From positions 1 through 64,000 of the IMG/VR virus record IMGVR_UViG_3300028840_001508: a stretch of 64,000 nucleotides of DNA. One strand, written 5' to 3'. Source of the DNA: a virus. Of this stretch, positions 30,698 through 40,044 are shown one piece after another. Position 1 is the first letter of the stretch. Every line of letters starts with the position of its first letter. Position numbers and translations under genes: made by a program. Under the pieces are notes generated by a model, which had not been told where the DNA came from, searched no databases, and saw nothing but the letters and a program-made list of their open reading frames with translations.

Positions 30698-32086
30698 ATG
30701 GCGCTATACGTAGAGCGCAAGCAGGGGTTTCCGTGGATCAGCGTAGGAAAGGGAATAAGCAGGGACTTGAGCTTCATGGGCATGTCGGGCTGGGAGCAGA
30801 AGCATGGCAAGGTACAGCCGACCGACTTTGCAGCGCAGTTAAAGATGTTCAGGGGTGCGGTCTTTGACTGTAGCAGAATAAACTCATCAGCCGTGGCAGA
30901 CGTGCCCTGGAATCTATACGTGGGCAAAAACAAGAGGGACAAGAAGTATAGCTTCGTTGACACGAAGCCAGTAACAAAGGCACAGTTGGAATACATACAC
31001 AAGCAGAATTTTCTTCAGAGCTACAGGCGCAAGTCAGATGATGTAGAAGAGATAACCGATCATCCTATGCTGGACTTGCTCATAAAGGTCAATCCGTTCA
31101 TGAATGGTTATGACCTGTTTGAGTTGACAGTACTGTTCCTGGAACTGACAGGCAATGCCTACTGGTATTTGCAAAACGGTGATGTAGGCGGACAAAGTAT
31201 ACCGCAGGAGATATGGATGGTGCAGCCGCAGTGGATGAAGCCCGTACCTGATAAGAAGAAGGGCGTGGCGCGGTACATATACAAGCGGGGCAACGAAGAG
31301 ATCACGTTTGAAGAGGAAGAGATAATCCACTTCTATTGCCCATCGCCACTCAATGAATTCTACGGCATAGGCAGCATCATGGGCGCACTAGAGGCGCAGA
31401 CAGTCTGGCAGGATATGTACCAGTATGAGTCAGCTATGTTCAAGAACATGGGCAGGCCGGACATCATCTGGAAGCTGAAGAAGTCACTGAATAAGGATCA
31501 GAAGGCACAGGTTGAGGCTACCATGAGGAAGATTCATGGTGGTACGGGTAACGTAGGAAAGCCTGGGTATTTCTCTAATGAGATACTTGATGAAGTATAT
31601 GAACTCGGAACTAAGCCCCGCGACATGAGTTACATGGGCGGCCGCCGATGGGTCAGGGAGGAGATATATGCGGCATTCCGTGTACCTATATCCTACGCTA
31701 CAATGGAAGCCAGCAACAGGGCGGTAGCGGAGACAGGGACATATCAACATGCCAAGTTTGCTGTGCAGCCCTATTGCAAGCGCATAGACCAGAAGCTAAC
31801 AGAGAAATTGTGTCCACGATATGACGAACATTTGTTCATGCTACATGAGAATCCTGTGCCGAAAGACAGGGAGTTAAGGTTGAAGGAGACGGAGATATGG
31901 ACGAAGCTTGGTTTGATAACGCAGAACGAGGGCAGGGAATACAATGACTTTGATACAGTGGACGATGGTGACGTGTTTCTGCCGCAGGGCAACGTCACAC
32001 CTATGGCGCTAGCGGGCATGGGCGAAGAGGAACTGACAGAGATGGCGCGAGAGGTTATGGCGCGGGCTAAAGAGATGTGGAACTGA
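30698..32086 (+). CDS. Portal protein (HK97 type)
   Basis: 462 residues from ATG 30698 (TTG 30689 is also open). The sequence has the family pattern: SAVADVPWNLYVG, LTGNAYWYLQNGD, DEVYELGTKPRDMSYMGGRR and YATMEASNRAVAET. It forms the dodecameric channel through which DNA enters and leaves the head. It follows terminase directly, as usual. Confidence 0.9.
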   Translation: MALYVERKQGFPWISVGKGISRDLSFMGMSGWEQKHGKVQPTDFAAQLKMFRGAVFDCSRINSSAVADVPWNLYVGKNKRDKKYSFVDTKPVTKAQLEYIHKQNFLQSYRRKSDDVEEITDHPMLDLLIKVNPFMNGYDLFELTVLFLELTGNAYWYLQNGDVGGQSIPQEIWMVQPQWMKPVPDKKKGVARYIYKRGNEEITFEEEEIIHFYCPSPLNEFYGIGSIMGALEAQTVWQDMYQYESAMFKNMGRPDIIWKLKKSLNKDQKAQVEATMRKIHGGTGNVGKPGYFSNEILDEVYELGTKPRDMSYMGGRRWVREEIYAAFRVPISYATMEASNRAVAETGTYQHAKFAVQPYCKRIDQKLTEKLCPRYDEHLFMLHENPVPKDRELRLKETEIWTKLGLITQNEGREYNDFDTVDDGDVFLPQGNVTPMALAGMGEEELTEMAREVMARAKEMWN

Positions 32087-32098
32087 AAGGAGAAGTTG

Positions 32099-32308
32099 AT
32101 GGATGGCAAAAGTTATGGTGTATTGGTATTGATACTGGGGCTTATTTTCCTTTTTCTCATGCCACTGACTATGAACAATAGACTTGCCAGATGGTATTAT
32201 GAGAATGCTATAGCAATCCATGTAATACTATATCGGGCTTTTGGTGGGATTCTGTGTATAACAGGAACAATAATACTGGTGTTACAATCATTCAACCCAA
32301 AGGCATAA
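32099..32308 (+). CDS. Two-helix membrane protein
   Basis: 69 residues from ATG 32099 after AAAGGAG. Two hydrophobic segments (VLVLILGLIFLFLM and AFGGILCITGTIILVL). It could be a holin-like protein by topology, but there is no endolysin next to it, so function is not assigned. Confidence 0.6.
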   Translation: MDGKSYGVLVLILGLIFLFLMPLTMNNRLARWYYENAIAIHVILYRAFGGILCITGTIILVLQSFNPKA

Positions 32309-32316
32309 GGAATCTT

Positions 32317-32553
32317 ATGGATGAAGATAAGTGCGGCTTCAAAGACATGGCTGACTTTGTGAAGGCAATATATAAAGCAGAGGTACTAGGTATAGGAGAC
32401 GCCCGCCTGGAACCACTAAGGCTATCAAACGAAGAAATAGCTGCACAATGGGAACAAGCAAAAGAGATATTTACAGAGGAAAGACTGAATGCGCTGGAAG
32501 CGTGGGCGGATAGCATGTTGAAAGGGGAAGCTGATGGATGTAGAACGTTGTAA
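32317..32553 (+). CDS. Hypothetical protein
   Basis: 78 residues from ATG 32317, 7 nt after AAGGA. Acidic and helical. Family not recognised; overlaps the next gene by 20 nt. Confidence 0.6.
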   Translation: MDEDKCGFKDMADFVKAIYKAEVLGIGDARLEPLRLSNEEIAAQWEQAKEIFTEERLNALEAWADSMLKGEADGCRTL

Positions 32554-32779
32554 ACAAATCGCTAGTAAAGTAGATTCTGGAGCAGAGTTAATTGCATATA
32601 ATATATATATTAGCGGTGTATATCTGAATGGAGATGGAGAGCCACATGCACTTCCGTTTTTTAGCGAACAACTCCAGGATTGGAAAGTAGATATTAAAGG
32701 CCTGTCAAATAATGTGAAAAAACAGTTATTTGAGCATATACAGAAAGGGATAACTAACACCTTAGATGGGGAATCATGA
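32534..32779 (+). CDS. Hypothetical protein
   Basis: 81 residues, overlapping both neighbours. Mixed alpha/beta. Family not recognised. Confidence 0.6.
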   Translation: MDVERCKQIASKVDSGAELIAYNIYISGVYLNGDGEPHALPFFSEQLQDWKVDIKGLSNNVKKQLFEHIQKGITNTLDGES

Positions 32780-34485
32780 ACCGTCACCGCCTATCACTCC
32801 TAAACAAAACCATCTTCGTTGAGGCTTGCGCTCAAGCAATGATAGTACAACTGAAGCAGGAGAAAGCCGAAAGCGCAGAAGCCCGACATGAGCGGATGAT
32901 AGACCGGGCTGGCAAGACGGAGCGCAAGTTCAAGGCTGCGTTGAGAAAATACTTCAAGCGGCAGTGCGATGCTATACTGGAAACCATGCCTGACCAGGTG
33001 TTCATGGATGCAGACGTGACCGTAGTGAAAGCACACAGCAAGCGGATATGCAAAGACCTGTTGGAACTGTACCAGAATGACCGTGAAGCCTGGCGCGAGG
33101 AGCTAGAGACACTGGCAGGCATACACGTCACTGATGCCGTCAAGCAGACTGGGGAAGCCGAGATGAAGGAATTTGCAGCAGGCATATCGTTCAAGGTGAC
33201 AAATCCGCGTGTAGAGAGGCAGATCCGTGAGCGGACAAACAAGATGAGCTTCACTGTATCAGACGAAACCATGCGTAAGCTTCGGGCGACGTTGGCTGAG
33301 GGATCTGCTGCTGGTGAAGGCATACCCGATATACGCCGCAGGGTGCAGGACACCTTTGATGACATGAGCAAGTACCGTGCAGAGCGCATAGCCCGTACAG
33401 AGACGATTTGGGGGGCTAACGCAGGTGCAGAGGAGGCATGGATACAGAGCGGGGTCATAGAGGGCAAGGAATGGCACGCTGCGGCTGATGCGTGTGCTTT
33501 CTGTGCTAATATGCACGGCACGACAATGGGCTTGGGACAGGCGTTTTTTGAGCATGGTGACAGGCTGAGTTTGGAAGATGGCGGGACGATGGTCTTTGAT
33601 TATGAAGAGGTACAGCATCCGCCCCTTCATCCATTAGGTAGGTGTTCCCTACTGCCGATAGTGAAGGAAGTGGCTGTGCAGAAGACGGCGGAGGAAGTCA
33701 GGCAGGAGGTTATAGCAACAGCGGAAGCTAATGAATCAGCGATAGCTGGTATTGAAAGAGAATTTGAAGCTATTCAGTTGAGGGCGGCAGAAGCATATAA
33801 GGCAGGAAATGAAAGTGCCTTTGATGACATAATGGATCACTTATTGGCACAGCAGGAAAAAGCTGGACAAATGCGAAAGGAGTTAAAGGGGAAAATACAT
33901 GAAATCTTACAGATTAATCGCGCCGGGGCTAAATCTGGAGTAGATTTCAATGTAAAGGTGAATAGAATAGCTGCACTGAATAGGGGCGAAGACTGGAAAG
34001 AGGTTACTAAGTGGACAGAAAAAGAAGTGCGTGAGTTCAGTAGATATATTTCCGAGGGCGTTTGGCCCCAAGGTGGGACAGTGGAGCAGTATACTCTAAA
34101 GCCTGGAATCCGTGCTTGTTATGAGCAGCATGTAATATATGTGAGCCGTTCTTCTAAAAGCTCAACAGTAGCACATGAACTGGGACACTGGCTAGAAGAG
34201 AATAATCAGCAAGTTAGAGAGGCGGCACTTGAATTTCTCAAAGCCAGGACAAAGGGTGAGCGGGCCGTGAAGTTAGCGAATCTTAGCAATAGTTACCGTA
34301 CCAGTGAACTCGCGAAAAAAGACAAGTTTCTTGACCCGTACATGGGGAAAATCTACGAGAATGATAAGGCTACAGAGATTATCAGCTCAGGTATTCAATA
34401 TATATACGAAAAGCCGCTAGATCTAGCTACAAAAGACCCCGAATACTTTAACTTCATGGTCGAGACTCTCTGGGGGCTAGAGTGA
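32776..34485 (+). CDS. Mu gpF/SPP1 gp7-like minor head protein with C-terminal zinc peptidase motif
   Basis: 569 residues. The first ~300 residues are the phage Mu F-like head morphogenesis domain: YRAERIARTETIWGANAGAE, EWHAAADACAFCANMHGT and HPPLHPLGRCSLLP. After a coiled-coil segment the C-terminal ~180 residues contain HELGH (H467-H471) in STVAHELGHWLEENNQQ, the zincin motif, with possible third ligands downstream. gpF-like proteins sit inside the head near the portal and may be injected; a fused metallopeptidase could act in capsid maturation or on the host. It overlaps the preceding gene by 4 nt. Confidence 0.85.
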   Translation: MNRHRLSLLNKTIFVEACAQAMIVQLKQEKAESAEARHERMIDRAGKTERKFKAALRKYFKRQCDAILETMPDQVFMDADVTVVKAHSKRICKDLLELYQNDREAWREELETLAGIHVTDAVKQTGEAEMKEFAAGISFKVTNPRVERQIRERTNKMSFTVSDETMRKLRATLAEGSAAGEGIPDIRRRVQDTFDDMSKYRAERIARTETIWGANAGAEEAWIQSGVIEGKEWHAAADACAFCANMHGTTMGLGQAFFEHGDRLSLEDGGTMVFDYEEVQHPPLHPLGRCSLLPIVKEVAVQKTAEEVRQEVIATAEANESAIAGIEREFEAIQLRAAEAYKAGNESAFDDIMDHLLAQQEKAGQMRKELKGKIHEILQINRAGAKSGVDFNVKVNRIAALNRGEDWKEVTKWTEKEVREFSRYISEGVWPQGGTVEQYTLKPGIRACYEQHVIYVSRSSKSSTVAHELGHWLEENNQQVREAALEFLKARTKGERAVKLANLSNSYRTSELAKKDKFLDPYMGKIYENDKATEIISSGIQYIYEKPLDLATKDPEYFNFMVETLWGLE

Positions 34486-34715
34486 TGGCAGTAACGATTT
34501 CGCTTGGTGAAGGGGAAGCAACTATACTGTTGAACCGATGGGTTGCTAGTGATAAAAGACTTCGCAGGCTTATTACACTTTTCTCTGATAGGCTTTTGGT
34601 TAATTACACCCCCTGGCCTGACTACACCCTTGCAGAAATGGCGTGCAAAGCACTGGGCGGCAAGATAATCAGCGCAACCGACCCGCCTGAGTATGTGGAG
34701 GGGAGGGTGTATTGA
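34482..34715 (+). CDS. Hypothetical protein
   Basis: 77 residues, overlapping the gpF-like gene by 4 nt. Contains a hydrophobic N-terminal strand and helical middle. Family not recognised. Confidence 0.6.
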   Translation: MMAVTISLGEGEATILLNRWVASDKRLRRLITLFSDRLLVNYTPWPDYTLAEMACKALGGKIISATDPPEYVEGRVY

Positions 34716-34716
34716 T

Positions 34717-35217
34717 ATGCAGAACACGATGACAGTTATAGGCGAGTTCGACGACAATCCTGATAGATATAGAAAGGATGGCTGTTTCTTTTGTTGTCAT
34801 TTCATATCATACGCTGATTTATATGAGGATGCCCTGGAGCCAGGCGATGCCGGGCAATGTACCAGAACTAAAGAGCATGTGAGTTATAGTGATAGCTGCG
34901 AACATCGTTTGCCCAAAGGCAGGGATTTTGAAAAGGAGAGAGATATGCCTGTAAAACAGATCAAAGACGCAAAAGGACGCATTGCTATTGTGGATGCAGA
35001 CTATAAGGTGCAAGAGAAGATAACTGAAGAACGATGTCTTGAAATAGGCGGGCATTGCTGGGAAACTAGACACGAACATTCATTGAAACTGAACTACCCC
35101 TATACAGCGAAAGATACTACATATAGGAAATGTAAGCATTGCGCGAAGTGCCAGAAAGGAAAGAGGCAGCCAGAGATAGTCTGGGAGGATGAAAAGGAGA
35201 CGAATTATGACAGATAA
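34717..35217 (+). CDS. Zinc-cluster protein, possibly with an internal start
   Basis: 166 residues from ATG 34717. The N-terminal half has CFFCCHF and later CTRTKEH...CEHR; the C-terminal half has CLEIGGHCWETRHEH and CKHCAKCQKGK, so two zinc domains are likely. An in-frame ATG at 34945 has its own AAAAGGAG six nt upstream and could give a separate 90-residue C-terminal product. Function unknown. Confidence 0.6.
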   Translation: MQNTMTVIGEFDDNPDRYRKDGCFFCCHFISYADLYEDALEPGDAGQCTRTKEHVSYSDSCEHRLPKGRDFEKERDMPVKQIKDAKGRIAIVDADYKVQEKITEERCLEIGGHCWETRHEHSLKLNYPYTAKDTTYRKCKHCAKCQKGKRQPEIVWEDEKETNYDR

Positions 35218-35518
35218 GGAGATAAAGTTATTCAGCCTAGATCCAGAGGACATTCAGTCACCATGTCTTTGGAGTCTGCCAGGAATAACCAACAGGGATA
35301 ACGCAGGGGGCGAGGACGGTGCAGTGTTACAGATACGTGCAGATGATATACAAGCATTTCTGGATGCCCTCGCTGCTGCATGGCGAAAGCAAGCAGAAGA
35401 GGCACTATACGTTCCTATATCTTCTGCCAGATGGGGCGGCCCAGCAGATAGGTATGTCAAGGCATACATAGCCCCATTAGAGACGGGCGTGAGGACTGCT
35501 GAAAAGGAGAGGACATGA
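35207..35518 (+). CDS. Hypothetical protein
   Basis: 103 residues from ATG 35207 behind AAAAGGAG, overlapping the previous gene by 11 nt. Alpha/beta, no recognised family. Confidence 0.6.
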   Translation: MTDKEIKLFSLDPEDIQSPCLWSLPGITNRDNAGGEDGAVLQIRADDIQAFLDALAAAWRKQAEEALYVPISSARWGGPADRYVKAYIAPLETGVRTAEKERT

Positions 35519-36003
35519 CAGCTAAAGATTTGAAAGACATGGAACTGCCACGCGTATTTACTCCCACTACGCTAAGTGAGATTCATAACGCATTATTGAA
35601 GATGGTTAGTCGTTGCAAATCGTGTGCTAACGATATACGCTTCGAGGATGTCTTGACAGCCCTGCGAGAGGCGTATTTGAAAGCTGAGAAGGTAAAGCCG
35701 AGGGTCACATGGAAACAGATAGAGGTATTGCGTAACCTTGTCTGGCACGAAAAAGAAAAAGCCAGTGATGAAGGAAGATGGCTAGTAGATGCACGTAAAG
35801 CGTGTGAGCTTATAGAAGAATGGTATAGTAATGGATGCGACTGTTGTCATGACTATGTAGTAACTATAAAGAGCGATGACCTTGATATAGCATATATCCG
35901 TGAATGTAAGCTGTGCAATCGAATACAATATGCCAAAGCTAAGGGGAAAACGGCATGGTTTGATAGTCTTGCAGAATTACATAGCGCAAAGGAGACGGCA
36001 TGA
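35515..36003 (+). CDS. Hypothetical zinc-site protein
   Basis: 162 residues. A Cys pair CKSC (34-37), a CDCCHD motif and CKLCNR near the C-terminus suggest metal binding; the middle is helical. Coupled to both neighbours by ATGA-type overlaps. Confidence 0.6.
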   Translation: MTAKDLKDMELPRVFTPTTLSEIHNALLKMVSRCKSCANDIRFEDVLTALREAYLKAEKVKPRVTWKQIEVLRNLVWHEKEKASDEGRWLVDARKACELIEEWYSNGCDCCHDYVVTIKSDDLDIAYIRECKLCNRIQYAKAKGKTAWFDSLAELHSAKETA

Positions 36004-36266
36004 GCATATTAGATGATATAATGAGACATGAACACACGTTTCACCTGGGTGAATTGACCGGACGCCTAGCTACTGCGAAGTTCTGGGATGGAAAGGAAGT
36101 TACGGGCATTATAGACAAGATAGTCCATATCAGCAATGAATCAGGCGAATACAATCTTATGATACTGTCAACAGGTGACTCTGTGGGTATGGTGGCGGGA
36201 AAATACATATTCGACCCTGCGGAAGCGGTGGTTCTGTGGATAGCAGATGAAAAGGAGATGCCATGA
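36000..36266 (+). CDS. Hypothetical protein
   Basis: 88 residues, mostly beta (GRLATAKFWDGKEVTGIIDK), resembling a small SH3-like barrel by pattern only. Overlaps both neighbours by 4 nt. Confidence 0.6.
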   Translation: MSILDDIMRHEHTFHLGELTGRLATAKFWDGKEVTGIIDKIVHISNESGEYNLMILSTGDSVGMVAGKYIFDPAEAVVLWIADEKEMP

Positions 36267-36631
36267 GCAGACTGGACGACTGCAAGGAGCACCAAAACTG
36301 GCTGGCGAAGGAAAAGGCACGCCTCACAGCTGACTTTGACCGCCTGTGGAACGAGCGACTTGATGGTGAATACCGTGGACGCATCAAACCAACAGGCACA
36401 TCCTTCGGTGACTTGCGATCTCGTTGTTCACTATCTGTGGATACGAGCCAGCCAGGTGAGGTTGTGCGCCATACCATTACTGTAGTGGTGGACCTGGATG
36501 ACATGGGCGAGGTACTGTCCGCTGAATATGCCACTAAGGACGAGGTGGATGCACTGAGGGGGAAGCAATTCCCGTACACCTTGAGTGTGAAGGATGGTAA
36601 GATAATAGCTACGAGGGTCAAGGATGGGTAA
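36263..36631 (+). CDS. Hypothetical protein
   Basis: 122 residues: helical N-terminus, then a beta-rich half (HTITVVVDLDDMGEV). Family not recognised. Overlaps the next small gene. Confidence 0.6.
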   Translation: MSRLDDCKEHQNWLAKEKARLTADFDRLWNERLDGEYRGRIKPTGTSFGDLRSRCSLSVDTSQPGEVVRHTITVVVDLDDMGEVLSAEYATKDEVDALRGKQFPYTLSVKDGKIIATRVKDG

Positions 36632-36782
36632 ATACGAAAACATCTACAAGCAGCGCAGAAAGCCATGGGCGGAGATAGATGCTACGCTTCGGTTGCTGGC
36701 TATGGCATTGCAGGTAGCGCATCAACGGGGTCATACTGTAGCTGTGACGCGGGTAGATAGCTTTTGGCAGAGCTTGAATTGA
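36624..36782 (+). CDS. Hypothetical small protein (52 aa)
   Basis: ATG 36624 lies behind an AAGG within the previous gene; the product is basic with one amphipathic helix. Stop is followed by GAAAGGGG of the next gene. Confidence 0.5.
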   Translation: MGKYENIYKQRRKPWAEIDATLRLLAMALQVAHQRGHTVAVTRVDSFWQSLN

Positions 36783-36795
36783 AAGGGGAAGAGAG

Positions 36796-37065
36796 ATGAC
36801 CATAACCATGACAGATGAAGAGCGAGAGGTATTAGACATATTGGTACATATAGGGCTAATGTCGCTATTTCACTTGCTAATGGAAGCACAAAAATACTAT
36901 GCGGGTAACTGGCAGATTGTCGGTGACCCGAATAATCTAAGCCCGAACCAGATATTTGAGCAGATTATGGGCGATAGGGATTTTTCTATACAGAATGAGA
37001 AGTTGATAGAATATGGAAAGAAGCTGAAAGCATACACTGAAAGGGATAACACAGAAGTCGGGTGA
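36796..37065 (+). CDS. Hypothetical protein
   Basis: 89 residues, acidic N-terminus and helical remainder. Lies just before the prohead protease gene with AAAGGGGAAGAG upstream. Family not recognised. Confidence 0.6.
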   Translation: MTITMTDEEREVLDILVHIGLMSLFHLLMEAQKYYAGNWQIVGDPNNLSPNQIFEQIMGDRDFSIQNEKLIEYGKKLKAYTERDNTEVG

Positions 37066-37071
37066 AGGTGA

Positions 37072-40023
37072 ATGAATGAAGTAAAACTTGACTCTTTTCT
37101 CAACGACCTGGCTGACTGTAATTCAGTCATATTACCAGTCGCAGAAAAGGTCATGGAACGAGCTAACAAGGAATATGGCGTCAAAAAAGAGGATGTGGGC
37201 TTTGAGTTAAAAGACTATACGCAGATTGATGCAGATGTGAAGCCCAAACGCGAGGCAGTTGTCACCATCAATACCATAGCAAAGGATAGGGATGGTGAGG
37301 CTGTACTGCCTGAAGGCGCTATATTAGATGACTATGAACTGCTGAAGGTCGTGCTATTCGGTCACAATTACGCTGGTTTGGGTGTAGGCAAGAACCTCTG
37401 GCTAAAGATAGACCCCCATCTCTTCAGTATCATAGCACGAACCAGGTATACTACAGCAAAGGCGAATCCGCTTGGCGAGCAGATATACAATTATCGCCTT
37501 GAGGAAATGCCCATAGGCGAGTCTATAGGCTTTGTACCCATAGAGTGGGTAGAGCCGCATGACAAGACGTGGGGAAAACATTTTGACCAGTGGCTAGACA
37601 GGTACAAGCAATTCATGAAGCTTCACCAACGGGACGTGCCTGACGACGTGGAATTGGACAGGATATTCACCCTATGGATAATGCTGGAATACAGCGATGT
37701 GGTCATCCCCTCAAACCCGTTTGCCATCCAGAATGCGGTTGAAAAGGGTCTTATCTCTGAGAAAGACATGAACAGGTACATTGTCAAGACGCAGCCAGGA
37801 GTAATCACCAAGCCCGAAACCACCGAGAACTATCACCGTGTACCCGTTCCCGGTCGTGAATGCAGGATAACGGCAACCATTACCATCAGCGCATCGCAGG
37901 GCATCAAGGCGCTGTACTGTGGCAAGGAAAAGAAGGTAGCGACGTATCTCTTTGACGTAAATAAATGGACGATGGCAGAGGCTAAGAAATGGGTGGCAGA
38001 GCATGATAGCGGGAAACAAGCGACGTTATTTGCATCCAAAGATATAGATAGCCCCGAACGCTGGAATAAAGCCCTTCCTGTAGCCTTTGATGCCAAAGAG
38101 CCAGAGGAAATTCCGACCTCATTTGTAAACGGTATAATCAAATCCTATCTAGGATGCGATATTAAAGACGTATTTCTTAATATATTTGCGATACCCAGTC
38201 CGCTCATAGGGTCATATTTATCAGCTTTCAAAACTATTCTTGCGGATTATAGGCAGACAGACATCAGGAATTTTCAGGAAAACGGAACTGAAGCTCCACC
38301 CAGATATGGTGTAATACAGCTTAATTCGGAGATTAGCGACGACTTTCTAATAGAGGGCATGGTATTCTATGAAGGACTCTCGGAGAAATTTATCCTTGAA
38401 TACTATCCTACTTGGAGCAGTTTGAATGTAAATATTATCACCACCCATGATCAGAAGAACTGGAATAAGGGCTTACTGGATACTATTCACGCATGGGTCA
38501 AGGAAAACAACTATCTCAAGAATGAGAAATTTGCCCTGAGCGGTGAGTTTCTAAATACAACAGATGAGGCGTGGGATTCGTTAATAACCAAGGATAAAGA
38601 AAAGGTCAAGGTACAGCAAGTACAGTCAACTTTGGATAAGAAGAAAGCCGCAATGCCCAGTCGTGGGATGATATTCATGGGGCCGCCTGGTACTGGCAAG
38701 ACAAAGACCGGGCGCATCCTTATGAATGATAGTAATACCACCTTCATCTGGGTATCCAGTAAGGATTTTGACAGGCACAGGCCGGAATATGTGCTTTCGC
38801 TTTCATTTGACATGGCGCGGGATCTTGCGCCTTCTATCCTGTTTATAGAGGATATAGATTCATGGCTAGGCGGATATTGTACTGACTTACTCAAAACAGA
38901 GCTTGATGGGATACGGCAGAATAAAGGCCTACTGACAATTCTAACATCTAACTATCCTGAGAAGATGCCTGATGCCCTGTTGGATAGACCTGGCAGGTTT
39001 CACCATATCATAGATTTTGCATTACCGGATAGCGGCCAAAGGTCGCAATTACTAAAGCAGCTTTGCCCTGAACTAGATAATATAATGGTCAATGAAGTGG
39101 CTAAGAAAACAGACGGCTTATCCCATGCACATATCAAAGAGATTGTGGACTATGCTGCTATCATAGCAGACGTACAAGGCATTACGCTAACAGAAGCTAT
39201 AAGAATAAGCTTGAAGAATATATTTGAGCAGAGAGAACTGATTGAGTCTATAAGAGCAAGGGAAAAGGCTTTTAATTTAGATATTATAGCGAAAGCAGTC
39301 ATCCCCTACCGCGACCTGGGCAAAGCCGATGAAAACGTATCATGGGACGGCCCTGCTGAGGTTGCCGCTGCTGAGGTGTCTGACCTGAAACTGATGTGCG
39401 CATGGGTGGATTCCGCTAATGCTGATGTAAAGAGCGCATATAAACTCCCGCACCACAAGGCATCTGGACATGCTGCCGTATGGCGTGGCGTTGCCGCTGC
39501 TATGGCTGCGCTATTGGGAGCGCGGGGCGGAACGAAGATACCGCCTGGCGATAGGAAGAGTGTGTTTTCACATCTGAGTAGACACTACTCAGATTTTGGG
39601 AAAGAGTCGCCAGAGTTCAAGCAATATTCCGAGGCAGCAGTAAAGTGCATTAGCTGGTATAATGGCAGTTATGATGACGTAGACGGCTTTTATGAAATTG
39701 AAGATGATAATGAGCTAGACTCCTGGCACGACACACTAAAGGCTTTAGAAAATATGAAAAAAGAAACCGACATAGCCGCTCTTCAGGCGCAGATAGCGGA
39801 GATGCAGGGGCAGATGAACGAGATACTTGCGAGGCTCACCCCTGCTGAAACGCCTGATGAAGAGGAAGAAGAGGAAGAGCCAGAGGAAGAGGAAATAGAC
39901 CTGACCGAAATACTGGCAGAGGTATTCGGTGAAGATGCTGATGAAGAACTGGATGGCGAGCCGCATATACTGACCGCAGAAGAGCGGATAGCGAAGATGC
40001 AGGGCAAAGTCATCCAGAAGTAG
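37072..40023 (+). CDS. Prohead protease with an embedded AAA+ ATPase and acidic scaffold-like tail
   Basis: 983 residues. Residues ~45-165 read as an HK97-type (S78) prohead protease: TIAKDRDGEAVLPEGAILDD, VVLFGHNYAG (H98) and PIGESIGFVP (S151). Residues ~235-340 continue a region typical of such phage proteins (GIKALYCGKEKKVATYLFD). Then ~350-740 is an AAA+ domain: GPPGTGKT (537-544), ILFIEDID (589-596), TSN (625-627) and arginine-finger DRPGR (638-642). After it the usual C-terminal domain resumes (SWDGPAEVAAAEVSDL, YKLPHHKASGHAAVW), ending in an acidic Glu-rich scaffold-like tail. The AAA part is visibly more AT-rich, so it looks like an insertion into a normal maturation protease. Confidence 0.82.
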   Translation: MNEVKLDSFLNDLADCNSVILPVAEKVMERANKEYGVKKEDVGFELKDYTQIDADVKPKREAVVTINTIAKDRDGEAVLPEGAILDDYELLKVVLFGHNYAGLGVGKNLWLKIDPHLFSIIARTRYTTAKANPLGEQIYNYRLEEMPIGESIGFVPIEWVEPHDKTWGKHFDQWLDRYKQFMKLHQRDVPDDVELDRIFTLWIMLEYSDVVIPSNPFAIQNAVEKGLISEKDMNRYIVKTQPGVITKPETTENYHRVPVPGRECRITATITISASQGIKALYCGKEKKVATYLFDVNKWTMAEAKKWVAEHDSGKQATLFASKDIDSPERWNKALPVAFDAKEPEEIPTSFVNGIIKSYLGCDIKDVFLNIFAIPSPLIGSYLSAFKTILADYRQTDIRNFQENGTEAPPRYGVIQLNSEISDDFLIEGMVFYEGLSEKFILEYYPTWSSLNVNIITTHDQKNWNKGLLDTIHAWVKENNYLKNEKFALSGEFLNTTDEAWDSLITKDKEKVKVQQVQSTLDKKKAAMPSRGMIFMGPPGTGKTKTGRILMNDSNTTFIWVSSKDFDRHRPEYVLSLSFDMARDLAPSILFIEDIDSWLGGYCTDLLKTELDGIRQNKGLLTILTSNYPEKMPDALLDRPGRFHHIIDFALPDSGQRSQLLKQLCPELDNIMVNEVAKKTDGLSHAHIKEIVDYAAIIADVQGITLTEAIRISLKNIFEQRELIESIRAREKAFNLDIIAKAVIPYRDLGKADENVSWDGPAEVAAAEVSDLKLMCAWVDSANADVKSAYKLPHHKASGHAAVWRGVAAAMAALLGARGGTKIPPGDRKSVFSHLSRHYSDFGKESPEFKQYSEAAVKCISWYNGSYDDVDGFYEIEDDNELDSWHDTLKALENMKKETDIAALQAQIAEMQGQMNEILARLTPAETPDEEEEEEEPEEEEIDLTEILAEVFGEDADEELDGEPHILTAEERIAKMQGKVIQK

Positions 40024-40044
40024 TAGCTTTATGAAAGGGGAAGT

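Noticed and set aside
32099-32308. Holin assignment for the two-helix membrane protein
   Set aside because: Topology fits, but no endolysin or lysis genes are adjacent; left unassigned.
32832-33521. 229-codon minus-strand ORF
   Set aside because: Antisense to the well-supported gpF-like gene; Ser/Arg-rich composition typical of a shadow frame.
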